Origin: Candidatus Nanopelagicales bacterium
GTDB lineage: Bacteria; Actinomycetota; Actinomycetes; S36-B12; UBA10799
Direction of reading: 5' to 3'
Length of the DNA stretch: 7,416 bases
NCBI GenBank assembly: GCA_030699055.1
Contig: JAUYKX010000140.1
Coordinates: 1-7,416 of the forward strand
Below the pieces are notes generated by a model. The model did not search any database, was not told the DNA's origin, and worked only from the letters and a program-made list of their open reading frames with translations. The position numbers were made by a program, and so were the translations under genes. Shown here one piece after another: positions 1 to 7,189 of this stretch; within the stretch, counting starts at the first letter, position 1; every line of letters starts with the position of its first letter.

Positions 1-862
1 CCGCCCCTTTGTGCCCTCGGGCTCCTCCCCGCACCCCTTTGCCCTGCGCCCCTTCACCCCAGACGGCACTCAGTTCCTCGCGTTCACGCTGATCCCGCGC
101 GGTAGTGGTGTTCTCGGCGGCTTCCTTCGCCAATCCGACCAGTTCGGCGGCAACCGATAAGCAGGCGACCACGTCGGTCAAACGCCGTGGGACGCCCAGC
201 ACCAACTGCCTTTGCCGACGGACCTCTTCCTCGACCGCCAACGCTCGGGCTCGCCCGACGTGGCCCTGAGCGGCTCGGGCGGCGAACAGCGCGGTCTGGG
301 GGTCGACGCCGTCGATTTCACTCAGGTACGCGGCAACCTCGGTCGATGAGGGGGTCCGCAGTCTGATCTGGCGACACCGCGAATGGATGGTCGGTAGGAC
401 GTCCTCGGAACTCGGCGCGCACAGCACCCACACCGTTCGCGGTGGCGGTTCCTCGATCGACTTGAGCAGCACGTTGTTGGCCGACTCGGTCAGCCGATCA
501 GCGTCCTCGAGGACGATGACGTGCCAGCGGGATCGGGTCGGCGAATACGCCGCCCGCTCGGCGAGCAACCGCGCGTCCGAGGTCCGGTAGGACAAGCCGT
601 CGGGCGTGATCACCGTGAGATCCGGATGGGCACCTTTGGCCACGTCCCGACAGTCCGGGCACTCTCCGCAACCACCTGTCGAGCACATCAGGGCACTGGC
701 GAACAACTCGGCCGCGACCGATCGCCCGCTCCCCGGTGGGCCGGTGACCAACCAGGCATGGGTCATGGCCGGACCAGCGGGTTGCCGGGCCGCATCGGCC
801 ACGGCCGCGCGCAAGGTTTCGATCGCCTGCGGTTGACCTATCAACTTCCGCCACTGCGTCAA
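1..862 (-). CDS. holB: DNA polymerase III subunit delta' (clamp loader), 3' end cut by the window edge
   Basis: Clamp-loader AAA+ subunit that, with DnaX and delta, opens and loads the beta sliding clamp at primed sites in the cytoplasm. I translated the minus strand from the TTG at 862-860: 287 codons without a stop to the left edge. Visible are a P-loop-like TGPPGSGRS (residues 40-48), a four-cysteine zinc module (C60, C65, C68, C71), a Walker-B-like VLEDADRL (117-124), the conserved NNVLLKSIEEPP (129-140) and an SRC arginine-finger motif (161-163). The P-loop has Arg47 where an ATPase has Lys, which fits delta' being a poor or inactive ATPase. A Gly/Arg-rich linker near residues 265-287 resembles the middle region of actinobacterial delta'; roughly 50-120 residues should follow outside the window. 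The TTG start is chosen because GGAGGT (869-874) sits 6 nt upstream and the start overlaps the tmk stop. The family call is secure. Confidence 0.93.
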   Translation of the reverse strand, partial: MTQWRKLIGQPQAIETLRAAVADAARQPAGPAMTHAWLVTGPPGSGRSVAAELFASALMCSTGGCGECPDCRDVAKGAHPDLTVITPDGLSYRTSDARLLAERAAYSPTRSRWHVIVLEDADRLTESANNVLLKSIEEPPPRTVWVLCAPSSEDVLPTIHSRCRQIRLRTPSSTEVAAYLSEIDGVDPQTALFAARAAQGHVGRARALAVEEEVRRQRQLVLGVPRRLTDVVACLSVAAELVGLAKEAAENTTTARDQREREELSAVWGEGAQGKGVRGGARGHKGA

Positions 863-874
863 GAACCCACCTCC
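859..874 (-). promoter_or_regulatory. tmk stop / holB start overlap (TTGA) with strong Shine-Dalgarno
   Basis: On the minus strand GGAGGT (874-869) is followed by 6 nt and then TTGA (862-859). TTG is the holB start and TGA is the tmk stop, so the genes overlap by 4 nt. The ribosome binding site lies inside the tmk coding end. This arrangement fixes the holB start at a TTG and implies translational coupling of the two proteins (inference). Confidence 0.85.
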
Positions 875-1545
875 GCGGCTCCGATGCGGGGTCCACCGGC
901 GTGACCGACCAGTTCGCTCACGCGCCCGGCGATGGCCTCGGCCGTTTCTCCGATCCCGGACGATGCGGGCACCACCAGGTACCGATCCGGGTCGGCCGCG
1001 CTCAGGTCGATGAATGCCTGTCGCACCTGCCGATGAAAATTGAGCTCCTCGGACTCGATCCGATCCGCCGCAGCCGACCGTCGGGCTCGTTCCAAACCCG
1101 CCACCGGATCAACATCCAGGACGATCGTCAGGTCGGGGGTCAACCCATTGGTCGCAAAGCTCGAAAGACGTGCGACCTCGTCAAGACCGAGGTGACGCGC
1201 GACCCCCTGATAGGCCAGCGAAGAGTCGACGAACCGGTCGCAGATCACGACGGCGCCCCGCGCCAGCCCCGGCTCGATCAGTGTCGCCACATGATCGGCC
1301 CGCGCGGCGGCAAACAGCAGGGCCTCGGCCCGAGGGTGCAACGAACCCGTCGCCGGATCGAGCAGCAGATCGCGGATCCGTTCCCCCACTGGCGAACCAC
1401 CCGGCTCGCGGGTAGTTACGACATCGAGTCCGTCGGACCGCAGCGCCGCCGCGAGCAACTTGACCTGCGTCGATTTTCCCGCGCCTTCACCGCCTTCGAA
1501 GACGATGAAGCTGCCCCGTGATCGCATGGGGCCACGTTGCCACAT
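859..1545 (-). CDS. tmk: Thymidylate (dTMP) kinase
   Basis: Phosphorylates dTMP to dTDP with ATP, a step shared by the de novo and salvage routes to dTTP; cytoplasmic. The 228-residue product has the usual family length. Seen in order: P-loop EGGEGAGKST (17-26), the REPGG dTMP-binding motif (46-50), CDRF (102-105) followed by SSLAYQG (108-114), and an Arg-rich LID segment (about 151-171). The P-loop lacks an extra Arg while the LID carries several, which is the bacterial (type II) pattern. The start is uncertain: ATG at 1545 lies 8 nt after the topA stop, and a second in-frame ATG at 1527 would give a 222-residue protein beginning MRSRGSFIVFEG, closer to typical family amino termini. Neither has a clear Shine-Dalgarno, so initiation may depend on ribosomes finishing topA. 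The last bases overlap holB. Confidence 0.96.
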   Translation of the reverse strand: MWQRGPMRSRGSFIVFEGGEGAGKSTQVKLLAAALRSDGLDVVTTREPGGSPVGERIRDLLLDPATGSLHPRAEALLFAAARADHVATLIEPGLARGAVVICDRFVDSSLAYQGVARHLGLDEVARLSSFATNGLTPDLTIVLDVDPVAGLERARRSAAADRIESEELNFHRQVRQAFIDLSAADPDRYLVVPASSGIGETAEAIAGRVSELVGHAGGPRIGAAEVGS

Positions 1546-1553
1546 GGACCAGC

Positions 1554-4310
1554 TCAGGACTTCGACGCCGCCCGCTTGCGCGGACGTTTGGGTGCCGGAC
1601 CGGCAGCCCGCCGGTCGGCCAGCAGTTCCGCGGCCCGCTCCAGGGTCAGTGACTCGGGATCATCACTGCGCCGCAGCGAAGCATTCGTCTCACCGTCGGT
1701 CACGTAGGGACCGAAGCGGCCCTCCTTCAACAGGATCGGCTTCTTGGTGGCTGGGTCCTCGCCAACCTCGGTCGCCGTGCTCGCCGCCGCACCACGCCGC
1801 TGTTTGGGAGCGGCAAACAGTGCAACGGCCTCATCGACGGTAATGGTGAACAAGCTCGCCTCGTCCGGCAGGGATCGGGTGTCCTTGCCGTGGGTCAGGT
1901 ACGGCCCGTACCTGCCGTTTCGAGCCAGGATCGGCTCGCCGTCCGCCGGGTGGTTTCCGACGGTCCGGGGCAACGACAACAGGCGGAGCGCTTCGTCCAG
2001 GGTCACCGACTCCAGGCTCATGTCCTTGAACAAGCTGGCAGTCCGGGGTTTGGCGGCTTTGGCCCGGGCCTTGGTGGCCTTGGCTTTGGTCCCGGTCTTG
2101 GTCCCGGCTTCGGTAACGGCTTCAGGGCTGGCATCGGCTTCGGGCAGCACCTCGGTCACATAAGGGCCATACCGTCCGGACCGGGCCACGACTTCGTGCC
2201 CCGTCACCGGGTCCGCTCCGAGCGACCGGTCTCCGACCGGGGCACTCAGCAGTTCCCGCGCCCGTTCGACAGTGAGCTCGTCGGGGGCGAGATCCTCCGG
2301 CACGTTGGCCCGAGCCTCGCCTTGTTCCACGTATGGGCCATAACGGCCCACCCGCAGCACAATCCCACTGTCCTCGCCGCCCTCAACTCCACCCTCAGAC
2401 CCGCTCTTCGACCCACCGGCCGAGATGGGGAAGGAACTGATCTGGCGAGCGTCGATATTGGCCAGGCCCGCCACCAACGGCTCCAGGCCGACAAAGGTGC
2501 TGCCGTCCATCTCCTGCCCGCCAAAGTAGAACGCCTTGAGCACCTCCAGCCGGCTCATGTCTCCGCCGGCCACCGCGTCAAGAGTCTCCTCCATCGCGGC
2601 GGTGAATCCGTAGTCGACCAGCCTCGCGAAGTGCTCCTCCAACAGCCGAACGACCGCAAACGCCAGCCAACTCGGCACCATCGCCGATCCCCGCTTGCGC
2701 ACGTAACCCCGATCAACCAACGTCCCCATGATCGATGCATAAGTGCTCGGCCGTCCGATGCCTCGTTCCTCAAGCTGTTTGACCAAAGAAGCCTCGGTGT
2801 AGCGCGCGGGCGGCTTGGTGGCGTGCCCTTCCGCTTCAACCGACTGGAATCGGACCTGATCCCCCTTTCGCAGCGCGGGCAGACGCCGTTGGTCCGGTTG
2901 ATCAGCCGACGCATCCGGGCGCCGATCGTCCTCGTCGGATCCCTCCTCGTAGGCCGCCAGGAATCCGCGGAACACCACCACGGTCCCACTGGCCCCGAAC
3001 TCGACCGCTCGCCCATCAGAGGACTGACCGGCCAGCCGAATTGTCGTCGTGTTCACCTTGGCATCCGCCATCTGGGAGGCGATCGTGCGCTTCCAGACCA
3101 GGTCGTAGAGGGCGAAGTCGTCGCCGGTCAATTCCCCGGCCACCTGAGCCGGAGTCCGGAAGTGCTCTCCTGAGGGCCGAATCGCCTCGTGAGCCTCCTG
3201 CGCATTCTTGACCTTGCGCTGGTAACGACGCGGAGCCGACGCCACGTGATCAGGTCCGTACAGCTCAGCGGCCTGCGCTCGAGCTGCGGCAATCGCCGAC
3301 TCGGCCAGAGTGGTCGAATCGGTACGCATGTAGGTGATGAAGCCGCGCTCATACAGGCCTTGGGCCACCCGCATGGTGCGTTGAGCTCCCCACCGAAGCT
3401 TGCGGGCCGCTTCCTGCTGAAGAGTTGAAGTGATGAACGGCGCCGCGGGCCGACGAGTGGCGGGTTTTTCGTCCACCCCACTCACCTGCAGTTCGGCACC
3501 TTCCAACCCCCGGGCCAGTGCCACTGCGGATGGTTCGTCGAGCCGCAACAGATTGGGCTTGCGCGGCTGACCATCCGGGCCGAAATCATCACCTCGGGCA
3601 ACGCGCGCGCCATCGACCGAAATGAGCCGAGCGGCAAACGCGCCCGGGTCGACCAGCGCCTCCAAGCCCCAATAATCAGCGGATACGAACGCAATCCGCT
3701 GCCGCTCGCGTTCGACCACCAACCGAAGAGCCACCGATTGAACCCGGCCGGCAGATAGCCGCTGCATGACCTTCTTCCACAAGACCGGAGAGACCTCGTA
3801 TCCGAAGAGGCGATCCAGCACCCGGCGAGCCTCTTGCGCATCAACCAGATCGCGATCCAGATCCCGGGTCTGCTCGACGGCCCGTTCAATGGCCTCGCGG
3901 GTTATCTCATGGAACACCATGCGGCGTACGGGAACTTTCGGCTTGAGCACCTCCATCAGGTGCCAGGCGATGGCCTCGCCCTCGCGGTCCTCGTCTGTCG
4001 CGAGCAGTAACTCATCCGCGCCGCTCAACTTGGCCTTGAGCTCCGCCACCTTGCTCTTCTTCGACGGGTGAACCACGTAAATCGGGGCGAAATCATGCTC
4101 GATGTCGACAGCCAACTTGGACCACGGCAGGCCCTTGTACCGGGCGGGAACCTCCGACGCGCTGTTCGGAAGATCCCGAATGTGACCGACGCTGGCCTCG
4201 ACCTCAAAACCGGGTCCGAGGTATCGGGCAATTGTCTTCGCCTTCGCAGGCGACTCCACAATTACGAGCCGACGTCCACGGTTATCGCTAGGCGCCTCGC
4301 TGGCAGACAA
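1554..4310 (-). CDS. topA: DNA topoisomerase I (type IA)
   Basis: Relaxes negative supercoils through a transient 5'-phosphotyrosine break in one strand. The 918-residue product begins with a Toprim domain (LVIVESPAKAKT from residue 15; acidic triad D106, D108, E110 in TDEDREGE; E19 upstream). Further landmarks are FHEIT (133-137), LSAGRVQS (185-192), PFITSTLQQ (291-299), the catalytic GFITYMRTDS with Tyr327, QEAHEAIRPS (371-380) and a GIGRPSTYA motif (517-525). There are no zinc-finger cysteines. Instead, four carboxy-terminal repeats carry GR(Y/F)GPY at 655, 712, 799 and 864, as in mycobacterial enzymes, and the protein ends in a basic Lys/Arg tail (905-918). A Lys/Ala/Thr linker (about 724-756) interrupts the second repeat. 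The start is TTG: an in-frame TGA lies four codons upstream, and the next usable codon falls inside the Toprim motif. The gene probably heads an operon with tmk and holB. Confidence 0.98.
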   Translation of the reverse strand: MSASEAPSDNRGRRLVIVESPAKAKTIARYLGPGFEVEASVGHIRDLPNSASEVPARYKGLPWSKLAVDIEHDFAPIYVVHPSKKSKVAELKAKLSGADELLLATDEDREGEAIAWHLMEVLKPKVPVRRMVFHEITREAIERAVEQTRDLDRDLVDAQEARRVLDRLFGYEVSPVLWKKVMQRLSAGRVQSVALRLVVERERQRIAFVSADYWGLEALVDPGAFAARLISVDGARVARGDDFGPDGQPRKPNLLRLDEPSAVALARGLEGAELQVSGVDEKPATRRPAAPFITSTLQQEAARKLRWGAQRTMRVAQGLYERGFITYMRTDSTTLAESAIAAARAQAAELYGPDHVASAPRRYQRKVKNAQEAHEAIRPSGEHFRTPAQVAGELTGDDFALYDLVWKRTIASQMADAKVNTTTIRLAGQSSDGRAVEFGASGTVVVFRGFLAAYEEGSDEDDRRPDASADQPDQRRLPALRKGDQVRFQSVEAEGHATKPPARYTEASLVKQLEERGIGRPSTYASIMGTLVDRGYVRKRGSAMVPSWLAFAVVRLLEEHFARLVDYGFTAAMEETLDAVAGGDMSRLEVLKAFYFGGQEMDGSTFVGLEPLVAGLANIDARQISSFPISAGGSKSGSEGGVEGGEDSGIVLRVGRYGPYVEQGEARANVPEDLAPDELTVERARELLSAPVGDRSLGADPVTGHEVVARSGRYGPYVTEVLPEADASPEAVTEAGTKTGTKAKATKARAKAAKPRTASLFKDMSLESVTLDEALRLLSLPRTVGNHPADGEPILARNGRYGPYLTHGKDTRSLPDEASLFTITVDEAVALFAAPKQRRGAAASTATEVGEDPATKKPILLKEGRFGPYVTDGETNASLRRSDDPESLTLERAAELLADRRAAGPAPKRPRKRAASKS

Positions 4311-4320
4311 ATCGTCCCCT
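4311..4320 (-). promoter_or_regulatory. topA ribosome binding site preceding a TTG start
   Basis: On the minus strand AGGGGA (4320-4315) precedes the TTG start at 4310-4308 with 4 nt between. The in-frame TGA at 4322-4320 excludes any earlier start, so this site decides the start. An out-of-frame ATG at 4323-4321 overlaps it but encodes nothing recognisable. Confidence 0.6.
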
Positions 4321-4364
4321 CATGGTCGAAAATCAAGGTGCGTTCAGGACTGGGCGGTCGGAGC

Positions 4365-4394
4365 AGGATCACCCGGATTCAACGTCCCCGTCAA
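4365..4394 (-). promoter_or_regulatory. Possible promoter for the topA-tmk-holB unit
   Basis: Reading the minus strand, TTGACG (4394-4389) is a good -35 match and GATCCT (4370-4365) is a mediocre -10, separated by 18 nt. It would start a transcript near 4358 with a leader of about 48 nt before topA. The site lies just after the hairpin assigned to hppA, which is where a promoter would be expected. Only the -35 is convincing; TopA promoters are often supercoiling-sensitive, but nothing here shows that. Confidence 0.28.
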
Positions 4395-4399
4395 GCCGA

Positions 4400-4433
4400 G
4401 AGCCGCCGATCCCCGATCTGGGAATGGCGGCTC
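4400..4433 (-). terminator. Candidate hairpin terminator after hppA
   Basis: A perfect 8-bp stem, GAGCCGCC with GGCGGCTC, is extended after a 2-nt mismatch by 4 more pairs (TCCC/GGGA) around a 6-nt loop. It begins 18 nt after the hppA stop codon. No U-tract follows, so it would be a GC-rich, tail-less terminator of the kind proposed in actinobacteria, or simply a 3'-end stabilising structure. Confidence 0.5.
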
Positions 4434-4451
4434 ACCGGCGTCGGGCTTGGG

Positions 4452-7112
4452 TCAGTCCGCAGACTTCTTGGTCTCCGCGAGCTCGTCATCGGATTCCGCC
4501 GAGTCCGGCTTCTCCGATTCTGCCTTCTCCGTTTCCGGTTCCTCGGAGTCGGAGCCGGAGTCGGAGTCGGAGTCAGCGGAGCGCACCTCGGTTGACTCGT
4601 CCTCTCCTTCATCGACCGCAGGCTCGTCAGCGGCCTCATCTCCCTCGTTTTCAGCGGCCTCGTCCTCAGCCGCATCGTCGGTCGACTTCTCGTCTGCCGA
4701 CTCCGAGTCCTCCTTGTCCGAAGACTCGGACTCCTTGGGCTCCTCATCCGACTCGCCGGGGCCACCACTGTCGGACATCTCCTCGTCCATCCCGGCGGCA
4801 GTGCCCGGGTTGCGCTTGCTGAACAACACGGCTCCAACGATGATCAGCACCGCGACGGCGGCAATGGACAGGCGCAGAGCCGTCTGGTTTTCCAGCCACA
4901 CCGCCACGACCGCCGGAGCGATCAGCAGGGACACCAGGTTCATGACCTTGATCAGCGGGTTGATGGCCGGCCCGGCAGTGTCCTTGAAAGGATCGCCGAC
5001 GGTGTCACCGATAACGGTTGCCTCGTGCGCCGGCGACCCCTTACCGCCAAGATTCCCGTCCTCGACGTACTTCTTAGCGTTATCCCAGGCCCCGCCCGAG
5101 TTGGACAGGAACACTGCCATCAGCAAACCCGTGGCGATGGTTCCGGCCAGGTATGCCCCGAGAGCCCCGATACCGAGCCCGAACCCGACCGCGATCGGAG
5201 CCAACACCGCCAGCAAACCCGGTGTTGCCAATTCACGTAGCGAGTCGCGGGTCACGATGTCGACCACCCGACCGTATTCGGGCTTCTCGGTGCCTTCCAT
5301 GATCCCCGGGTGAGTCCGGAACTGACGCCGAACCTCGAAGATCACCGCTCCGGCGGCCCGGGAGACGGCGCTGATCGCCAGACCCGAGAACAGGAACACA
5401 ACCGCAGCGCCGATCAACAACCCGACCAGGTTCCGCGGATTGGCCACGTCGAGAATTCCGGCGTACTGGCTCACCGCCTGGAAGTCGTTGAGCATGCCGC
5501 GAATCGCGTCAGCCGACTTCTCCGATGCGCTCAGAACAGTGTCCCGGAATGAGCCGAACAGGGCCGTCGCGGCCAACACCGCTGTCGCGATGGCGATGCC
5601 CTTGGTGATCGCCTTGGTCGAGTTGCCGACCGCATCGAGGTTCGTCAATACCTGGGCGCCTTCGCCGTGGACATCGCCCGACATCTCGGCGATTCCCTGC
5701 GCATTGTCTGAAATCGGTCCGAAGGTGTCCATCGCCACGATGACACCGACCGTGGTCAACAGACCCGTCCCGGCCAGTGCGATCGCGAAGAGGCTCAACA
5801 GCAGGGAGCCGGCACCCAGCAGGAAGGCGCCGTATACCGCCGCGGAGATGAGCAGCGCCGTGTACACCGCCGATTCGAGCCCCACCGCCACTCCGGTCAG
5901 AATGACCGTGGCCGCGCCGGTGCGAGCCGAATTCGCGACATCGTCGACGGGCCGCCGGTTGGTCTCGGTGAAGTAACCGGTGAGCTGCTGAATCGCGGCG
6001 GCCAGCACGATACCGATGATGACCGCGCCGATGACATACAGCCGCACATCGATCTGCTGAACCTTCACAATGTCGATCCCGAGGTTACTGATCGCCGCAC
6101 CCTGCAGTTCGGTCAAGCTGCGCGGAAGCATCCAGAACGCGGCGCCCACCACCAGCAACGCCGAAATGATCGCCGAGATGAAGAAGCCGCGGTTGATAGC
6201 CGTCATTCCGGAACGATCACCCGGGCGCGGCGCCACCGTGAAGATGCCGATCACAGCCGTGATGACCCCGATGGCCGGGATTACCAAGGGGAGCACCAAG
6301 CCGATATCGCCAAACGCAGCCTTACCGAGAATCAAAGCGGCGACCAACGTCACCGCATAGGACTCGAAGAGGTCAGCCGCCATGCCAGCGCAGTCGCCGA
6401 CGTTGTCGCCGACGTTGTCGGCAATCGTCGCCGCATTTCGCGGATCGTCTTCAGGGATGCCCTGTTCCACCTTGCCCACGAGGTCGGCACCGACGTCAGC
6501 CGCTTTGGTGAAGATACCTCCGCCGACTCGCATGAACATGGCTAGGAGCGCCGCCCCGAACCCGAAGCCCTCAAGCACGGTCGGCGCATTCCCTCGATAG
6601 ATCAGCACCACAATGGCGGCCCCGAGCAGCCCCAGGCCAACCGTGAACATGCCCGCGACCCCGCCGGAGCGGAAGGCGATCTTCATCGCCGGGACCTCTC
6701 CCTCATCGTTGGCCGCAGCGGCAACCCGGACATTCGCCCGGACGGCTAGCCACATTCCGACATAACCGGTAACGGCCGAAAACACGGCACCGACAATGAA
6801 GAAGATCGACCTACCCCAGCGCTCGCCAGCCGAAGCAGAGGGCAGCACCAAAAGGATGAAGAAGACGATCACCGCAAAGACACTGAGCGTCTTGAACTGC
6901 CGGGACAGATAGGCGGCGGCCCCTTCCTGCACCGCGCCCGCAATCGTCTGCATGTTCGCCGTTCCCTGGCTGGCCGCCAGGACACCCCTCACGAGCACTG
7001 CTGCCACGAGCAGGGCAAGCAGGCCGATCAGGGCGACGACAGACACCGTAACCAGGTTCATCCCCTGGACGGTTACCTCCGTAACGCCAGCGGCAAGGCT
7101 GACAGCGGACAT
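4452..7112 (-). CDS. hppA: Membrane-bound proton-pumping inorganic pyrophosphatase, K+-independent type, with acidic C-terminal tail
   Basis: Integral membrane pump that hydrolyses pyrophosphate and exports protons. From the chosen start it is 886 residues. Many hydrophobic helices run from about residue 20 to 764. Signatures seen: DVGADLVGKVEQGIPEDDPR (206-225), DNVGDNVGDCAGMAADLFES (232-251), DTFGPISDNAQGIAEM (462-477), SNSGGAWDNAKKYVEDG (670-686) and GDTVGDPFKDTAGP (702-715). GNSTKAITKG carries Lys500 and Thr503, the pair that marks the K+-independent subfamily. The start at 7112 is chosen because GAGGAG (7118-7123) lies 5 nt upstream. An in-frame ATG at 7169 lacks such a site, and ATG 7061 (preceded by GGAGGT at 7075-7080, 13 nt away) is a weaker alternative giving 869 residues. 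Unusual: after the last helix there are about 112 residues rich in Asp, Glu and Ser (from residue 775). Family members usually end soon after the last helix. Confidence 0.97.
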   Translation of the reverse strand: MSAVSLAAGVTEVTVQGMNLVTVSVVALIGLLALLVAAVLVRGVLAASQGTANMQTIAGAVQEGAAAYLSRQFKTLSVFAVIVFFILLVLPSASAGERWGRSIFFIVGAVFSAVTGYVGMWLAVRANVRVAAAANDEGEVPAMKIAFRSGGVAGMFTVGLGLLGAAIVVLIYRGNAPTVLEGFGFGAALLAMFMRVGGGIFTKAADVGADLVGKVEQGIPEDDPRNAATIADNVGDNVGDCAGMAADLFESYAVTLVAALILGKAAFGDIGLVLPLVIPAIGVITAVIGIFTVAPRPGDRSGMTAINRGFFISAIISALLVVGAAFWMLPRSLTELQGAAISNLGIDIVKVQQIDVRLYVIGAVIIGIVLAAAIQQLTGYFTETNRRPVDDVANSARTGAATVILTGVAVGLESAVYTALLISAAVYGAFLLGAGSLLLSLFAIALAGTGLLTTVGVIVAMDTFGPISDNAQGIAEMSGDVHGEGAQVLTNLDAVGNSTKAITKGIAIATAVLAATALFGSFRDTVLSASEKSADAIRGMLNDFQAVSQYAGILDVANPRNLVGLLIGAAVVFLFSGLAISAVSRAAGAVIFEVRRQFRTHPGIMEGTEKPEYGRVVDIVTRDSLRELATPGLLAVLAPIAVGFGLGIGALGAYLAGTIATGLLMAVFLSNSGGAWDNAKKYVEDGNLGGKGSPAHEATVIGDTVGDPFKDTAGPAINPLIKVMNLVSLLIAPAVVAVWLENQTALRLSIAAVAVLIIVGAVLFSKRNPGTAAGMDEEMSDSGGPGESDEEPKESESSDKEDSESADEKSTDDAAEDEAAENEGDEAADEPAVDEGEDESTEVRSADSDSDSGSDSEEPETEKAESEKPDSAESDDELAETKKSAD
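4455..4790 (-). other. Acidic, serine-rich disordered tail of HppA (protein region)
   Basis: These codons encode residues 775-886 of HppA. By my count about 50 of 112 residues are Asp or Glu, about 20 are Ser and only 8 are Lys or Arg, giving a net charge near -42. There is no hydrophobic segment and no cysteine, so it should be disordered. From structures of plant and other family members the carboxy terminus is expected on the non-cytoplasmic face, so this tail may extend outside the membrane (inference). Confidence 0.8.
4544..4573 (-). repeat. Five tandem copies of a hexanucleotide inside hppA
   Basis: On the plus strand the unit CGGAGT occurs five times in a row, the second copy (4550-4555) ending in C in place of T. 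Read on the minus strand it gives alternating GAC and TCC codons, i.e. an Asp-Ser run (one Gly from the variant) within the HppA tail. Gain or loss of units keeps the reading frame. Confidence 0.85.
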
Positions 7113-7123
7113 GTTTTCTCCTC
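7113..7123 (-). promoter_or_regulatory. hppA ribosome binding site
   Basis: GAGGAG (7123-7118) with a 5-nt A-rich spacer precedes the ATG at 7112-7110. It is the best Shine-Dalgarno in the window by match and spacing together, and it decides for this ATG over the in-frame ATGs at 7169 and 7061. Confidence 0.8.
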
Positions 7124-7189
7124 TTCGCGCGACGGCCCAAGCAAGATCTAGCTGCGGCGATCTGGGCACCGGTTCCGGTCACCTGATCG

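Noticed and set aside
498..896. Minus-strand open frame of 132 codons overlapping the start of holB
   Set aside because: It is out of frame with holB and consists of Arg/Gly-rich sequence without motifs, while the holB frame shows every delta' signature.
901..1521. Plus-strand open frame of 206 codons opposite tmk
   Set aside because: It is the shadow of tmk, whose P-loop, DRF and LID motifs are unmistakable.
2086..2107. Direct repeat TTGGTCCCGG within topA as a possible mobile or recombination site
   Set aside because: It is explained by repeated Thr-Lys codons in a low-complexity linker, with no other mobile-element feature nearby.
1890..3173. Plus-strand open frame of 427 codons opposite topA
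   Set aside because: It lies wholly antisense to the conserved TopA domains. Long antisense frames are common in high-GC DNA because stop codons are rare, and the translation looks compositionally random.
4447..5313. Long plus-strand open frame (288 codons) opposite the hppA 3' half, starting with a Ser/Glu-rich stretch
   Set aside because: It is antisense to conserved hppA codons. Its Ser/Glu-rich start comes from the same TCC/GAG-rich DNA that encodes the acidic tail, and the rest matches no fold I recognise.
7113..7169. Longer amino terminus of HppA from ATG 7169
   Set aside because: The added residues (MPRSPQLDLAW...) have no ribosome binding site, whereas ATG 7112 has an excellent one.
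7144..7179. Short inverted repeats AGATC/GATCT (7144-7162) and ACCGG-TT-CCGGT (7168-7179) in the hppA leader
   Set aside because: Five-base arms are expected by chance at this composition. They are noted only because they lie near the longer 12-bp repeat.
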